Shown: positions 43,046 to 52,586, numbered from the stretch's first letter. The stretch is DNA of 64,000 nt from Bacillus sp. OK048 (GCF_900103525.1 NZ_FNHN01000014.1:1-64000), one strand, 5' to 3'. Numbers and translations: made by a program. Notes: a model not told the origin generated them from the sequence alone.

Positions 43046-43285
43046 ATGCCTTTTTATCCGCCAAACCCAGGAAGGAGACCATTCCCCCCGGGCAATAGAC
43101 AAAGGTTTGGACCGTCTAATCAAATGGGGCGACGGCCTCGTCCTTTTAATGTTCCAAATCAAAATCAACAAGCACCTACTTCTAGATTCCAAGGATTAAA
43201 AGCGATGATGGGACACGTGGGAACCGTTAGAAGCGGGATTAATACGCTTAGACAAGTTGGATCATTTTTAAAATTTTTCAAATAA
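43046..43285 (+). CDS. YppG-like small proline/arginine-rich protein
   Basis: 79 residues from ATG 43046, with AGGGGGTGA upstream. The N-terminal half is rich in Pro, Arg, Asn and Gln (MPFYPPNPGRRPFPPGNRQR), and the C-terminus GLKAMMGHVGTVRSGINTLR, QVGSFLKFFK is a short amphipathic helix. The layout matches the YppG/YqfQ-like spore-forming Bacillus proteins of unknown function. A terminator follows. Confidence 0.75.
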   Translation: MPFYPPNPGRRPFPPGNRQRFGPSNQMGRRPRPFNVPNQNQQAPTSRFQGLKAMMGHVGTVRSGINTLRQVGSFLKFFK

Positions 43286-43299
43286 CCCAATTTTCCTAA

Positions 43300-43341
43300 G
43301 AGGCTGTTCCAAAGTGAAAACTTTGAAGCAGCCTCATTTTC
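43300..43341 (+). terminator. terminator of YppG-like gene
   Basis: GAGGCTG and CAGCCTC with an inner TTCCAAAG/CTTTGAAG stem, then ATTTTCTG. Confidence 0.8.
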
Positions 43342-43539
43342 TGTTTGAAAATATTTACATATCCATATAAAAGCCTGTGAGTAACAGAAATATAATAGAG
43401 AAGTACGGATGAAAGGGGATTAGCTTTTATAACCAACATAATAAATGATGGTGTAGTTAACATTTTTTTCTTTATTAAAGGTAAATTGGATTAGTAATAA
43501 CTTTATAATCACATTATTTTTAGAAATTAGGGAGGTAAA

Positions 43540-43590
43540 ATGAACGATGATGTTTTAGGCGTGAAGGAAAAAGGAAAAAAGCTAACTTAA
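43540..43590 (+). CDS. possible 16-residue leader-like peptide
   Basis: The ATG follows GGGAGGT with four bases between, and the frame MNDDVLGVKEKGKKLT ends at TAA 43588 inside a hairpin. It could be a remnant of a longer gene cut by the hairpin or a short peptide. The evidence is the ribosome-binding site only. Confidence 0.25.
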   Translation: MNDDVLGVKEKGKKLT

Positions 43591-43625
43591 AAAAGTGGTT
43601 CATCAAGGACCTTTTTAGTTAGCTC
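43580..43625 (-). terminator. terminator of the UgtP-like gene
   Basis: GAGCTAACTAAAAAGG and CC(A/T)CTTTTTTAAGTTAGCTT pair; the minus-strand tail is T-rich. Confidence 0.65.
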
Positions 43626-43642
43626 ATTCTTATAGATGCCAT

Positions 43643-44782
43643 TTAAGCGTGTTTTTCTTTTGCCTCTTCATAGTAAGGATCTCCAACCTTTAGAATGAAT
43701 TTCAGAATGTCCTCTGCTGCATTTGTATTTATAAAATTCCGTTGACTGATTATCATTTCATTTATTTTTTCGCCATTATTTTCGAGCAAATCGGTTATTG
43801 TATATTTAATTTCCTTTGGATTTTTGCATACCACTCCCAAATTGAAATTCTCGGCAAAAGTTGGATTATCCTCTTCCTGACCTGGCAAAGCCCCAGTAAT
43901 GATTAGCGGTGTATTGGTAGCTATTGCCTCAAACATGACATTGGGACTGCCTCTGGTAAAGGCAATATCAGAAGTTAGCATTAAATCTTGGATATTTTGG
44001 GTGAAGCCATAAATCTCTACTCGATCACCATATTTAGTCTTTAGGGACATTTCCAGCTTGGTTTTAAGATTTACATTTTTTCCAGCTACTATTTTGACTG
44101 TACAATCAAAATGATTCAGTAGATTTTCGGCTATTTTCTTCATATTTCCTACACCTTCACCACCACTCATGATCAAGCATGTTAAAGATTGACCCGTACT
44201 ATAAAATTTCCGTTGATTATTGCTCTTCGGGAAAAATCGGGATCGGACTGGAAAACCGGAAACCTTTATTTTCTCATTTGGAATCCCAAATGCAATACAC
44301 TTAGTTTGGGCTTCGAAAGTAGGGCTAATAATGTAATTGGCCCTCTTGTCTGCCCAAAGAGGAAAAATGTTTACAAGATCAGCAATTAGAGTAAAGAAAG
44401 GGATATGGATATTTTGCTTTTCTAAAATGTTTAAGATGGAGCCATTAAAATTAGGATGAACAGATAAAATCATATCTGGTTTCACTTCTTCCAGTAATTT
44501 TAAAAAGTTATCCTTTATCAGTGATTCAATAAAATTGTCTACTAAGTGGGGTTTCAAAGCAGATAGTTTCCAAATCATTTTCCAAAGATTTTCCGAATTT
44601 CTGATGATGGGACCGTAGGATTGGCCAATTTTTAATAGCAATCGTTTACCAAGAGAAAACCCATCTACTACAAAAATTTTTACTTCATTATAGTTTTGGA
44701 CTTCCTCACACAGAGATTCTGTGATACTTTTATGCCCGTGCCCTGTAATATCGGAAGAAATAATCAGTAATTTCTTTTCCAT
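43643..44782 (-). CDS. MGDG-synthase/UgtP-like glycosyltransferase
   Basis: 379 residues. The N-terminal MGDG-synthase-type domain starts LLIISSDITGHGHKSITESL and has YGPIIRNSENLWKMIWKLSA and ILSVHPNFNGSILNILEK. The C-terminal GT28-like domain has LIMSGGEGVGNMKKIAENLL and TRGSPNVMFEAIATNTPLII, TGALPGQEEDN. Family members such as UgtP transfer sugar to diacylglycerol for glycolipids and lipoteichoic-acid anchors at the inner membrane face. The gene lies four bases from a YfhP-like gene, so the two form an operon. Whether the acceptor is diacylglycerol is inference. Confidence 0.85.
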   Translation of the reverse strand: MEKKLLIISSDITGHGHKSITESLCEEVQNYNEVKIFVVDGFSLGKRLLLKIGQSYGPIIRNSENLWKMIWKLSALKPHLVDNFIESLIKDNFLKLLEEVKPDMILSVHPNFNGSILNILEKQNIHIPFFTLIADLVNIFPLWADKRANYIISPTFEAQTKCIAFGIPNEKIKVSGFPVRSRFFPKSNNQRKFYSTGQSLTCLIMSGGEGVGNMKKIAENLLNHFDCTVKIVAGKNVNLKTKLEMSLKTKYGDRVEIYGFTQNIQDLMLTSDIAFTRGSPNVMFEAIATNTPLIITGALPGQEEDNPTFAENFNLGVVCKNPKEIKYTITDLLENNGEKINEMIISQRNFINTNAAEDILKFILKVGDPYYEEAKEKHA

Positions 44783-44786
44783 AAAA

Positions 44787-45782
44787 TCAGCCCCTTTTTA
44801 GGATTGCAGTATTTTTCAATTGTCTTATTACTTGCTTGTATTGTTTTAAGGAGTGTAATGTACCGATAAAACAATTCTTAATCTTGTAATCGGACGATAC
44901 AGCGACGATGGCGAGATTGGGAAAAAACTTATTGGTACGAAAACGAAGGTCCTTCCAATAGATTAAATAGCCATGTTTTCTTATGTGAACAAATGGATAA
45001 GCATAATGGGTACTAGAAAGAAAATCAGATACAAAAGGGTGTCTTTTACTGTCAGAGACTAGTTGAGGAAAGTCTATTTTCTTTAAAAGAGAATGATCGA
45101 TCTTTAGTCTGCCTTTTGAGAAAACGCCAAATAAATAATCTTCTTTCGTCTCAATGATTACGTCCCAATGAAACAAGAAAATACGTGGGATCAATTTTAT
45201 TCGGATCGAATTGTGAAAATGGAGAAGCAAATTTCTCTTTGTTACCACTGTCGATAGAGTCCGGACAGCAAGGTAAAGAAAAATAAAAATATATATGATG
45301 AAAAAAACTTTACTCATTTGGAAAAATGGAAGAAGGAAAAAACCCAGCAAATGTACCAATAGAATAATAGGGTCCACTAATGGGAGCGAATCAAACGCAA
45401 TCCATTTTTTTGAGAAGGGAAGTAAAACTTGAGTTCCATGTACATTAAATAGATCAAAAAATACATGTAGAATAACAGCAATGAATGTCCATAAAAATAA
45501 ATGGAGAAAAGGTGACGTCGGAAAAAAGGAATAAATAATACCTGAAACGGCGATACTCCATAGAGGCAATGCCAGAAAGGAATGAGACAAGGCACGGTGA
45601 TTTCGAATATAGCTGCCCTTTCCTTTCATTCGATAGATGAAGTCAAAATCAGGGGCATTCGAACCAATTACTGTACCGAACATAACGGCTTGTGACAGGG
45701 CAGAATGATTAGCGACAACTGGATCAATTTGAGCAAGGGCAGCTAATCCGAAACCCATAATGATGTGAGAACTCGTATCCAT
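44787..45782 (-). CDS. yfhP: YfhP-like membrane-bound metal-dependent hydrolase
   Basis: 331 residues with four or five membrane segments in the first 200. The motifs DTSSHIIMGFGLAALAQIDP, GSNAPDFDF and RNHRALSHSFLALPLW are the conserved His/Asp blocks of the DUF457 (YdjM/YfhP) family. The C-terminal soluble part (about 200-331) is as in YfhP. Substrate unknown. Cotranscribed with the glycosyltransferase downstream. Confidence 0.83.
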   Translation of the reverse strand: MDTSSHIIMGFGLAALAQIDPVVANHSALSQAVMFGTVIGSNAPDFDFIYRMKGKGSYIRNHRALSHSFLALPLWSIAVSGIIYSFFPTSPFLHLFLWTFIAVILHVFFDLFNVHGTQVLLPFSKKWIAFDSLPLVDPIILLVHLLGFFLLPFFQMSKVFFIIYIFIFLYLAVRTLSTVVTKRNLLLHFHNSIRIKLIPRIFLFHWDVIIETKEDYLFGVFSKGRLKIDHSLLKKIDFPQLVSDSKRHPFVSDFLSSTHYAYPFVHIRKHGYLIYWKDLRFRTNKFFPNLAIVAVSSDYKIKNCFIGTLHSLKQYKQVIRQLKNTAILKRG

Positions 45783-46233
45783 ACAATCACTCCCTTATAG
45801 AACTGATTTTTTGGTTCGAAACAAATGTACAATTGATATTAATATTTATAGGGTGCTATTTATCCAAAGAATATTGATAAAACCACTTTGGAGATGTGTA
45901 ATTCCTCTTAATTATATTTGGTGTTTGTTCTTTCATTCATAATTTAATGTAAAGATTATGTATAGATTCTGTATATTGGTATTGGTTCTTCATAATTTGA
46001 AATATGGGTTTGGTGAGGGGATCCTTAGTATTTACTCCAGATTTTGGGGGTCAGACCCCCACTTAACCGCTAATCAAACGTTTGATTGGATTTGTTGTTT
46101 TGGCTGTTGTGAAGGGGTTTGATTGAGTTTAGTGAAGAGAAGTTTGTCGAGAGGCGGTTTTGTAATAACCGTTGGAAAGTGGTTCTTACGAGGATTTGGT
46201 GAGAGATTTTTTCAATACTAGATTGATATAATT
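45783..46233. other. gap with R2 and element-A tail
   Basis: No gene is seen. R2 at 46046-46060 is followed directly by the right end of a subfamily-A element (46066-46190: CTAATCAAACGTTTGATTGG, then TTGTCGAGAGGCGGTTTTGT), which abuts the 273-bp repeat. Confidence 0.6.
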
Positions 46234-46506
46234 AAGGCTGTGTTAAAGGTAAATGTTGATTTCACTCAATTTGAAAAATAGGCGGAGAAATTCCGTTTAT
46301 TTCGGGAAATTCCCATATTTCCCTTAAAATAAGCGGAGTTTTTCCGGTTATACGTTCCAAAATGATGGCTTTTGTCTTATTGTGAACAGTTAGTCGGAAT
46401 ATCTCCGCTTATATCTGCTTCTTAAGCCTCCACTATCGACATTAGCCGGAAATTCTCCGCTTAAAAATTTTTCTACACGAAAATCAACAATGAATAATAA
46501 CAGAGC
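46234..46506. repeat. 273-bp structured repeat, copy 2
   Basis: Nearly identical to 28010-28282, same orientation, with only a handful of substitutions seen by eye. It again ends about 25 bp before a strong ribosome-binding site and an ATG (46535). Confidence 0.85.
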
Positions 46507-46534
46507 CATAATTAAAAGAAAAGGAGTGAGCAAA

Positions 46535-46684
46535 ATGTCCTCTGCGCCTTGGTCTCCTCCAGATTCCGATTTAGAACGTGACTTAGATAGAAGGTTTGCG
46601 TACAATTTGTGTCTATATTTTTACCGGTATCGGCTTTCTTTTATCAAATTTATAAATATAGTTAAAGCCACAGCCCTTCGCTAA
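46535..46684 (+). CDS. possible truncated ORF after 273-bp repeat
   Basis: ATG 46535 has an excellent AAAAGGAG site. The first 22 residues, MSSAPWSPPDSDLERDLDRR, look like real protein; the remainder (NLCLYFYRYRLSFIKFINIV) is antisense to the 3' end of the PHP phosphatase gene. It is probably the surviving 5' end of a gene cut off by rearrangement. It is not recognised. Confidence 0.35.
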   Translation: MSSAPWSPPDSDLERDLDRRFAYNLCLYFYRYRLSFIKFINIVKATALR

Positions 46685-47401
46685 AGAAAGTGCATCTTTG
46701 AGGTTAGCACCAACAGCCTCAGCAGTGTGAGAGTCTGAACCAATCGTCAAAATTTCTCCGCCTAGCTCTTTATACAGTTGGATGACCTCGAGCGATGGTA
46801 ATGTTTGTTTTAATCCTGTTCTAAGTCCAGAGGTATTTATTTCAATTCCTATATTTCTATCAATCGCTTTTTTCAAAATTTGCTCGATGATTTCTTGATA
46901 TTGATGAAAATCATAAAGGCCATGCTCCTTATAGGCATATCGTTTCATTAAATCGAAATGTGCGATTATATCAATATCTGCTGTTGTTACCATAGACAAG
47001 AGTTCATTAAAATACCGTTCATAGGCAGTTGGATAACCTTCTTTGAGGGCGAGGCGAAGCTTCTGGTTGTTGAGATTATGAACAGAACCCAGGATGAAGT
47101 CTAAGTTTAGCGGCTGCAGTAATTCATCATATTGATCTATTAAAAGATGAGGCTCGCAAAGTTCAATTCCTGCCTTTATGGTTAATTGGGTGTAAAATTG
47201 TTCTTGACAATCACGAATCTCATTTAAATATTTTTCAAAAACGATGTGACCATAGGTTGGTGCAAGTGGATTAACGGAAAAATGCTCAGTAAAGCAAATT
47301 TCCTGAATCTCGTTTTCTATTGCCTTTTTACATACTTCTACCATACTAGCAGTGGAGTCAAAGGAATGATTGGTGTGATGATGGTAATCCATTAGATACA
47401 T
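46613..47401 (-). CDS. PHP-domain histidinol-phosphatase-like protein
   Basis: 262 residues from ATG 47401, with AGGTGA upstream; a longer frame to 47515 lacks a site. Metal-binding PHP motifs are DYHHHTNHSFDS, CFTEHF, HFDLMKRY and GSDSHTAEAVG. This is the HisJ/YtvP-type histidinol-phosphatase family, which removes phosphate from histidinol phosphate. Away from his genes the substrate could differ. It is monocistronic. Confidence 0.83.
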   Translation of the reverse strand: MYLMDYHHHTNHSFDSTASMVEVCKKAIENEIQEICFTEHFSVNPLAPTYGHIVFEKYLNEIRDCQEQFYTQLTIKAGIELCEPHLLIDQYDELLQPLNLDFILGSVHNLNNQKLRLALKEGYPTAYERYFNELLSMVTTADIDIIAHFDLMKRYAYKEHGLYDFHQYQEIIEQILKKAIDRNIGIEINTSGLRTGLKQTLPSLEVIQLYKELGGEILTIGSDSHTAEAVGANLKDALSLAKGCGFNYIYKFDKRKPIPVKI

Positions 47402-47830
47402 CGTTGTTTCACCTGCTTTTTTAAACTTACTATAGTGAAATCTTTCACAAATGTCTATAATGGAGCAAAAATTGGTCTGACAGCGAGATGAGCACAATTT
47501 TGTTAGATTGTTCAAACAGTAATTGTTCCCAATCAGTCAACTGTTTGAAGGCGGTTTATTATATGCTTAAAAATCGGTGCCTGTCACTACCGGATATTTG
47601 TCGAGAGAGAGATAGGGAGAAAAGAGTGTAAAGTCTCGCAAATTTGATTGGTGCAGTGTAGTAAATAAAGTGTTGGATGCTTTTCTTGGATTGACAGGAA
47701 AGGAAGGGTGTATTCGAAGTAGCTATGCAACAATATGTTGTAACAAAGAAAAATAAGAAAAATACTTTTTAGGGAAGTATCTTTCTTATTCAAAACAATA
47801 GTAATTCAAAAATCCATTAAAGGTATAAAT
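47402..47830. other. gap with R1 variant and element-end fragment
   Basis: An R1 variant (47575-47588) is followed by TTGTCGAGAGAGAGATAG, a worn element end. A minus-strand frame at 47587-47793 runs into this repeat and has no ribosome-binding site, so it is not called. Confidence 0.5.
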
Positions 47831-47837
47831 GCAGTAT

Positions 47838-48005
47838 TTAAATCGCTTTGTTTTTCTTATTCATTTTCTTTTGATTGCGGACTTCTTCGTTTCTTGTACG
47901 GTACGTGGTAACCTTTTCTTTGATCATTTTAGAGTCTTGTTTTTTTGACAATATCTTAATGAATACATCTTCTACTTTATAACTAATGGTTCGGTATAAA
48001 CCCAT
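47838..48005 (-). CDS. small basic hypothetical protein
   Basis: 55 residues, MGLYRTISYKVEDVFIKILS, KKQDSKMIKEKVTTYRTRNE, EVRNQKKMNKKNKAI. The ATG at 48005 has GAGGGGG about five bases upstream. It is basic and helical with no membrane segment. It lies 15 bp after the YHYH protein gene in the same direction and may be cotranscribed. The family is not recognised. Confidence 0.65.
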   Translation of the reverse strand: MGLYRTISYKVEDVFIKILSKKQDSKMIKEKVTTYRTRNEEVRNQKKMNKKNKAI

Positions 48006-48020
48006 TCGTATCCCCCTCTA

Positions 48021-49229
48021 TTAACCTAACATTTTTTTGGCAACATAAAATCTTCGGCCCAACCAAGCTAATGAAAGTGCTCCGACACCACTAGCAGCCG
48101 CTTTTTGATTATTACTTTGTTGCTCTTCGTATTCCTTCAATCCTAGTTCATAGTAATGTTTAAAGATGACTTCGCCGCTTTTATATTTTGAAGGTAGGTT
48201 GTAGGAGTCTCCTGTCTTTCCTAAAGCAAGTCCTGCAGCACCTATTTGTTTAATTTGTGTATTGGACTCAAAACCTTCCTTATACCAACCAATAAATTTC
48301 TCGTTACCTAAATTAGGATCCGTATAGTTCAATATGGTAAACGCAGCTTCAAATCCTTGTTTCATATACTCGTCCTTTAGTTCTCCTTGTGCTGTATTGA
48401 AACCTTCCTGGTATGCTTTGACATAGTCTTCACCGATGTCTTTAGGAACATTGTTGACATCTTTTTTTCCGTCACTGTAACCCAAATCCTTGTATTCTTT
48501 TTTCTTAGCGGCTACTCGCTCTGTCACTGCTTTAGTAAAACCAGCTTCAAAGGATTGCTTTAATCCTGCATGGTTTGTATAAGCCGTTGGAATTTCGATG
48601 GTATCTTGTATTTGTCCCAGTGCATACCCATCGCTGGTAGCTTGTGTTTTTTCATCGGTTATTTTCGTTTTTCCTTCATCGTACCCTTTATTGTAACCAA
48701 TTGCGTATCCTGATTTATATGCTGCTGAACCTGTAGAAGAAACAGAATTACTAGCGATTTCTTGATATCCATCGTTCAATCCATTTGGATATCCTGCCTT
48801 TTCACCACTTGCTCGGTCTTGTTGATCTTGATTATGTTGAATTTGTTCGGCACTATTATTTATCTTTGTCTTGTCGTAGCCGCTTGGGGCTTCGCAAGGT
48901 ATCCCGTCGTCAACAACCCCCTTGCCCCAACCGTCCAAATTTTCTGGGTCATTCGTTGCGGAATATCCCTTTTTATTCCAATACTCAACAACTTCATCAT
49001 AACTAGCAAAGTCGGTACAATCTTTATCCGTATTGACGATGGGGGTGCTGCTACTTGTTGATCCTCCACCTCCGTTATGATAGTGATAGCCTGTACAAAG
49101 TCCTTTGGCTTTAGACTTCTCGCTGCAATTGTGCCCACCGCTAGAATCAGTTCTCCCTGAATGTGCTGAAGCGAACGTTCCGGACAACAATATAAATAGT
49201 AACGTAAACAAAAATACCTTCTTTTTCAT
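48021..49229 (-). CDS. secreted YHYH/excalibur-like protein
   Basis: 402 residues from ATG 49229, with GAGGGAG upstream. A signal peptide (KKKVFLFTLLFILLSGTFAS) leads to the YHYH block HSGRTDSSGGHNCSEKSKAK, GLCTGYHYHNGG. An excalibur-like calcium-binding segment follows (KDCTDFASYDEVVEYWNKKG to NLDGWGKGVVDDGIPCE). The remainder has repeated GYxxGxxxG-type segments (GYAIGYNKGYDEG, GYSDGKKD) that may bind peptidoglycan or metal. A hydrophobic C-terminus (ASGVGALSLAWLGRRF) suggests membrane retention. Confidence 0.78.
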   Translation of the reverse strand: MKKKVFLFTLLFILLSGTFASAHSGRTDSSGGHNCSEKSKAKGLCTGYHYHNGGGGSTSSSTPIVNTDKDCTDFASYDEVVEYWNKKGYSATNDPENLDGWGKGVVDDGIPCEAPSGYDKTKINNSAEQIQHNQDQQDRASGEKAGYPNGLNDGYQEIASNSVSSTGSAAYKSGYAIGYNKGYDEGKTKITDEKTQATSDGYALGQIQDTIEIPTAYTNHAGLKQSFEAGFTKAVTERVAAKKKEYKDLGYSDGKKDVNNVPKDIGEDYVKAYQEGFNTAQGELKDEYMKQGFEAAFTILNYTDPNLGNEKFIGWYKEGFESNTQIKQIGAAGLALGKTGDSYNLPSKYKSGEVIFKHYYELGLKEYEEQQSNNQKAAASGVGALSLAWLGRRFYVAKKMLG

Positions 49230-49565
49230 TTTCTCCCTCTTATTCTCTATTATTCTTGTGAAAATCAATACGGTGCATAAAAAAACCTTTCCATAGTTTG
49301 ATATTGGGTATATTTTCATATTACTTAACTTAATAATATCAGTTTCCTGGGAATTTCCAATAGAATTAAACAGGGGTCAGACCCCCGCTGCTGTCACGCT
49401 TTTATAAGATGGGGGACTGACCCCATTTAAAAAAAGGGAAATGCCAAGCGACTATCGAATAAAGAAAGAATTGACGGAATATCCATCGGACGGTTGACTT
49501 CAAACAAGCGGTGCGCTTATTTCCAGGTGTCGAAGCAACAGGCTACTAGTTGAGGAGATGAGATT
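49230..49565. other. intergenic region with inverted R2 pair
   Basis: R2 copies at 49373-49386 and 49411-49424 face each other. The promoter and leader of the LnrJ-like gene are expected in 49425-49565; no clear operator was seen. Confidence 0.45.
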
Positions 49566-50819
49566 ATGAGATTGTGGGAATTCAAACAAGCGCAACGGAA
49601 AGATGTCCCGATTACCTTTTATTTAATGCGGGAATTACGGTTAATTATGTTGCTTCTCATAGGGGGAAGCTATATTTTCACGAACGAAGCTATTACATAC
49701 TGGAAAATCGTTTTCGTAATAGCTGTAATGCTTGGCTACACACTTACGCACTTCCTTCATTTTAATAAGCGAACGACGAAGTATTACCTTCTGTGGACAA
49801 GTATTGATTTTGTAGTAACAATCGCTTTTGGGATCGTCTTTCCAAGTCTGACACTCTATCAAATAAATTTTGGGATTATTGGAATTACGCTGCTAATCTT
49901 TACAAATAACCGAAGAATAATTCTAATCGCCAGCTTATTGTTTGCAATCGTTTGGACGTATCTCTGGACTCTCAATTATTTGCACACAGGGCATTTCCGT
50001 TTTATGGATATGTTAATTAATCTCGGCTTTGTGTTGAATTCTAGTTTTGTAGGAATTATGGTAGGCTACTTATTTAAAGCTAGAGAAAAAATTGCTGAGC
50101 AATATGAAAAATTGGTTCATTCTCATTCCGAGCTTGAAGATACACATAATCAGCTTAGGAGTTATGCAAAGCAAGTGGAGGAACTGACCGCTACGAGTGA
50201 GCGGAACAAAATTGCTCGTGAAATCCATGATACCGTTGGACATACAATGACTGCCCTGATTGTCCAGCTCCAAGCGGCACGAATGCTGCAACAATCCGAT
50301 CTCAAACAGGCGGGTGATACATTAACTCGCTGTGAAGCGCTAGCCAGGTCCGCGTTACAGGAAGTACGCTTGTCTGTTCGCGCACTTCGTGACGAAGGTG
50401 GAATCCATCTCACGCTCACAGATACGCTAAGGACGTTAATTAAAGACTTTTCAGACATGACTGGTATGGTAACGTCTCTACGGATACAAGGTGATCTCAC
50501 GCGGATTTCGACTTCGTTGCAACCAATGATTTTCCGCCTTATTCAAGAAGCGTTGACCAATGCCAAACGTCATGGCGATGCATCAGAAGCTGTGGTGACA
50601 TTGCAAACAAATGATGATCAGATTGATATTATGATCTTAGATAATGGCTGTGGAGCAGCGGAAGTTGTACCAGGATTTGGTCTCATCAATATGCGGGAAC
50701 GCCTGCAGGAACATAGCGGATCGATCCAATTTGAAAGTGTAGAGGGCCAGGGGTTTCGTGTGCAGATCACAATTCCAATACAAACGAAAACTTGGACGTA
50801 TGGAGGAGCAGAGTCATGA
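49566..50819 (+). CDS. lnrJ: sensor histidine kinase, LnrJ-like
   Basis: 417 residues from ATG 49566, with GAGGAG upstream. Six hydrophobic segments span about residues 24-170. A linker coiled coil (REKIAEQYEKLVHSHSELED) leads to a HisKA_3 domain with H221 in IAREIHDTVGHTMTALIVQL and an HATPase domain (EALTNAKRHGDASEA, GFGLINMRERL). It overlaps the response regulator by ATGA. Kinase, regulator, ATPase and two permeases in this order match the linearmycin resistance system LnrJKLMN (YfiJKLMN) of B. subtilis, which senses polyene-like antibiotics. Confidence 0.85.
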   Translation: MRLWEFKQAQRKDVPITFYLMRELRLIMLLLIGGSYIFTNEAITYWKIVFVIAVMLGYTLTHFLHFNKRTTKYYLLWTSIDFVVTIAFGIVFPSLTLYQINFGIIGITLLIFTNNRRIILIASLLFAIVWTYLWTLNYLHTGHFRFMDMLINLGFVLNSSFVGIMVGYLFKAREKIAEQYEKLVHSHSELEDTHNQLRSYAKQVEELTATSERNKIAREIHDTVGHTMTALIVQLQAARMLQQSDLKQAGDTLTRCEALARSALQEVRLSVRALRDEGGIHLTLTDTLRTLIKDFSDMTGMVTSLRIQGDLTRISTSLQPMIFRLIQEALTNAKRHGDASEAVVTLQTNDDQIDIMILDNGCGAAEVVPGFGLINMRERLQEHSGSIQFESVEGQGFRVQITIPIQTKTWTYGGAES

Positions 50820-51505
50820 TTCGAATTATTATTACAGATGACCAACAATTGATGCGAGATGGCTTGAAAACTATCCTGAGTCTAACGAAGGAGATAGAGG
50901 TAGTCGGTACAGCATCGAACGGTGCTGAGGCTCTGGAAGTTGCAAAACGTGAAAAGCCGGATCTCGTATTGATGGATATTCGTATGCCTGGAGTTGATGG
51001 TGTGGCGGGGACACGTCTCATTCGTGAACATCTGCCAGAAACCAAGGTGCTTATCTTGACAACATTTAATGATAGTGACTTGATCTTCGATGCGTTAAAC
51101 GAAGGAGCAAGTGGATATCTGCTAAAAGATATGCCGGCTGAAATGATCGTGCAAGCGATTATGACCGTACAAGCAGGGGGTGTCGTGCTGCCTCCCGACT
51201 TAACAGCACAAGTATTTGCCGAACTGAAACGAAGAACCGAAGGGCAGGGAGAAGCTGCTTCATCTAGCGCTAGTCTAATTCCGTTATCCATTCAAATCCC
51301 AGAGGGGCTGACAGAACGTGAAATGGAGGTGTTAAAGCAGCTTGGGTATGGGCGAAGCAATCGTGAAATTGGAGAGCTCCTATATATATCGGAAGGAACG
51401 GTAAAGAACCACGTATCTAATCTCATCACGAAGCTTGGTTTACGCGACCGAACACAAGCGGCCATCTTTGCCGTCCGACATGGTATCACCACTTTTGATA
51501 CATGA
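50816..51505 (+). CDS. lnrK: LuxR/NarL-family response regulator, LnrK-like
   Basis: 229 residues from ATG 50816. The receiver has DD (8-9), phospho-acceptor D54 in LVLMDIRMPG and LLKDMP; the C-terminal LuxR HTH reads EGLTEREMEVLKQLGYGRSN, REIGELLYISEGTVKNHVSN. It overlaps the kinase gene by 4 bp. It probably activates the ABC genes downstream. Confidence 0.87.
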   Translation: MIRIIITDDQQLMRDGLKTILSLTKEIEVVGTASNGAEALEVAKREKPDLVLMDIRMPGVDGVAGTRLIREHLPETKVLILTTFNDSDLIFDALNEGASGYLLKDMPAEMIVQAIMTVQAGGVVLPPDLTAQVFAELKRRTEGQGEAASSSASLIPLSIQIPEGLTEREMEVLKQLGYGRSNREIGELLYISEGTVKNHVSNLITKLGLRDRTQAAIFAVRHGITTFDT

Positions 51506-51527
51506 CTTTTAGCATAGTCACATCCGA

Positions 51528-51554
51528 AGCGATCTTAAAAGATCGCTTTTTTGC
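51528..51554 (+). terminator. terminator after the lnrK-like gene
   Basis: AGCGATCTT and AAGATCGCT pair and are followed by TTTTTT. The ABC genes are thus probably a second, inducible transcript. Confidence 0.85.
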
Positions 51555-51643
51555 ATGGTCAAAATCTCCCTTCCGATAGATGGAAGCAGCGGTTGAATAA
51601 GGTAGACTGAACTTAACAAAACAGGAAAAAAGAGGTGCTGACA

Positions 51644-52573
51644 TTGTTAAAAGTAGAAAATTTAAAGAAAAGCTTTGGAAATCGTGAAGTTGTTCGTGGT
51701 GTTACATTTTCAGTTAACAAAGGTGAATCTTTTGGATTGCTGGGTCCGAACGGTGCAGGAAAATCAACGACCATCTCGATGATTTGCGGACTGATTGCGA
51801 GCAGCAGTGGAGATGTAACCATTGGCGGAGTATCCATTAAGCAGAATCCGATGGAAGTCAAACGTAAGATCGGAGTTGTTCCACAAGATATTGCTTTGTA
51901 TCCGACGATCTCTGCAAGAGAGAATTTGTACTTCTGGGGTCGGATGTATGGCCTGAGCAGAGGGGAAGCAAAGAAGCGCACGGAAGAGGTATTGGAAATC
52001 GTAGGCTTACAGGACCGAGCTAAAGAGAAAATTGAAAATTACTCGGGCGGTATGAAACGACGTATTAATATCGGAGCGGCTCTCATGCATAAACCAGAGT
52101 TACTGATTATGGATGAACCCACCGTTGGAATCGATCCACAATCAAGAAATCATATTCTAGAAACTGTAAAGAAGCTCAACCAAGAAGGTATGACGGTCAT
52201 TTATACGAGCCACTACATGGAGGAAGTCGAGTACTTGTGCGAGCGAATTGCAATCGTTGACCAAGGCCTGGTCATTGCATCTGGTACAAAAGCTGATCTT
52301 TGCAATCGATTAATGGGAGCGACTTCCATTCAAGTTAAAGTAAATGCAAGCAGTCCAGACCTAATCAATCTATTAGGAACCATTCAAAATGTGCAAAGCG
52401 TGAAAGCTGATGGCGAACTGATTACCATCTATGCCTCAGATGCACGACAAGCTTTAGGTGATGTGGTCGCCATCGTCGTACAATCGGGACTACAAGTATT
52501 ATCCGTTGAAGTTCAGGAACCGAACTTAGAAACTGTTTTCCTGCAATTAACTGGACGCACGTTAAGAGACTAA
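51644..52573 (+). CDS. lnrL: ABC transporter ATPase, LnrL-like
   Basis: 309 residues from TTG 51644, chosen because AGAGGTG precedes it by about seven bases; a GTG at 51635 overlaps that site. Walker A is GPNGAGKS (34-41), signature YSGGMKRR, Walker B LLIMDEPTVGID. It is a typical ABC-2 drug exporter ATPase of about 310 residues, with the C-terminal extension VEVQEPNLETVFLQLTGRTL. Confidence 0.88.
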   Translation: MLKVENLKKSFGNREVVRGVTFSVNKGESFGLLGPNGAGKSTTISMICGLIASSSGDVTIGGVSIKQNPMEVKRKIGVVPQDIALYPTISARENLYFWGRMYGLSRGEAKKRTEEVLEIVGLQDRAKEKIENYSGGMKRRINIGAALMHKPELLIMDEPTVGIDPQSRNHILETVKKLNQEGMTVIYTSHYMEEVEYLCERIAIVDQGLVIASGTKADLCNRLMGATSIQVKVNASSPDLINLLGTIQNVQSVKADGELITIYASDARQALGDVVAIVVQSGLQVLSVEVQEPNLETVFLQLTGRTLRD

Positions 52574-52586
52574 GGAGGAGTCAATA

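Noticed and set aside
42783..43199. 138-codon plus-strand frame
   Set aside because: It overlaps the YppG-like gene in another frame, and the YppG-like frame has the better ribosome-binding site and terminator.
47587..47793. 68-codon hydrophobic minus-strand frame
   Set aside because: Its end is a worn element repeat (TTGTCGAGAG), it lacks a ribosome-binding site, and no family fits.
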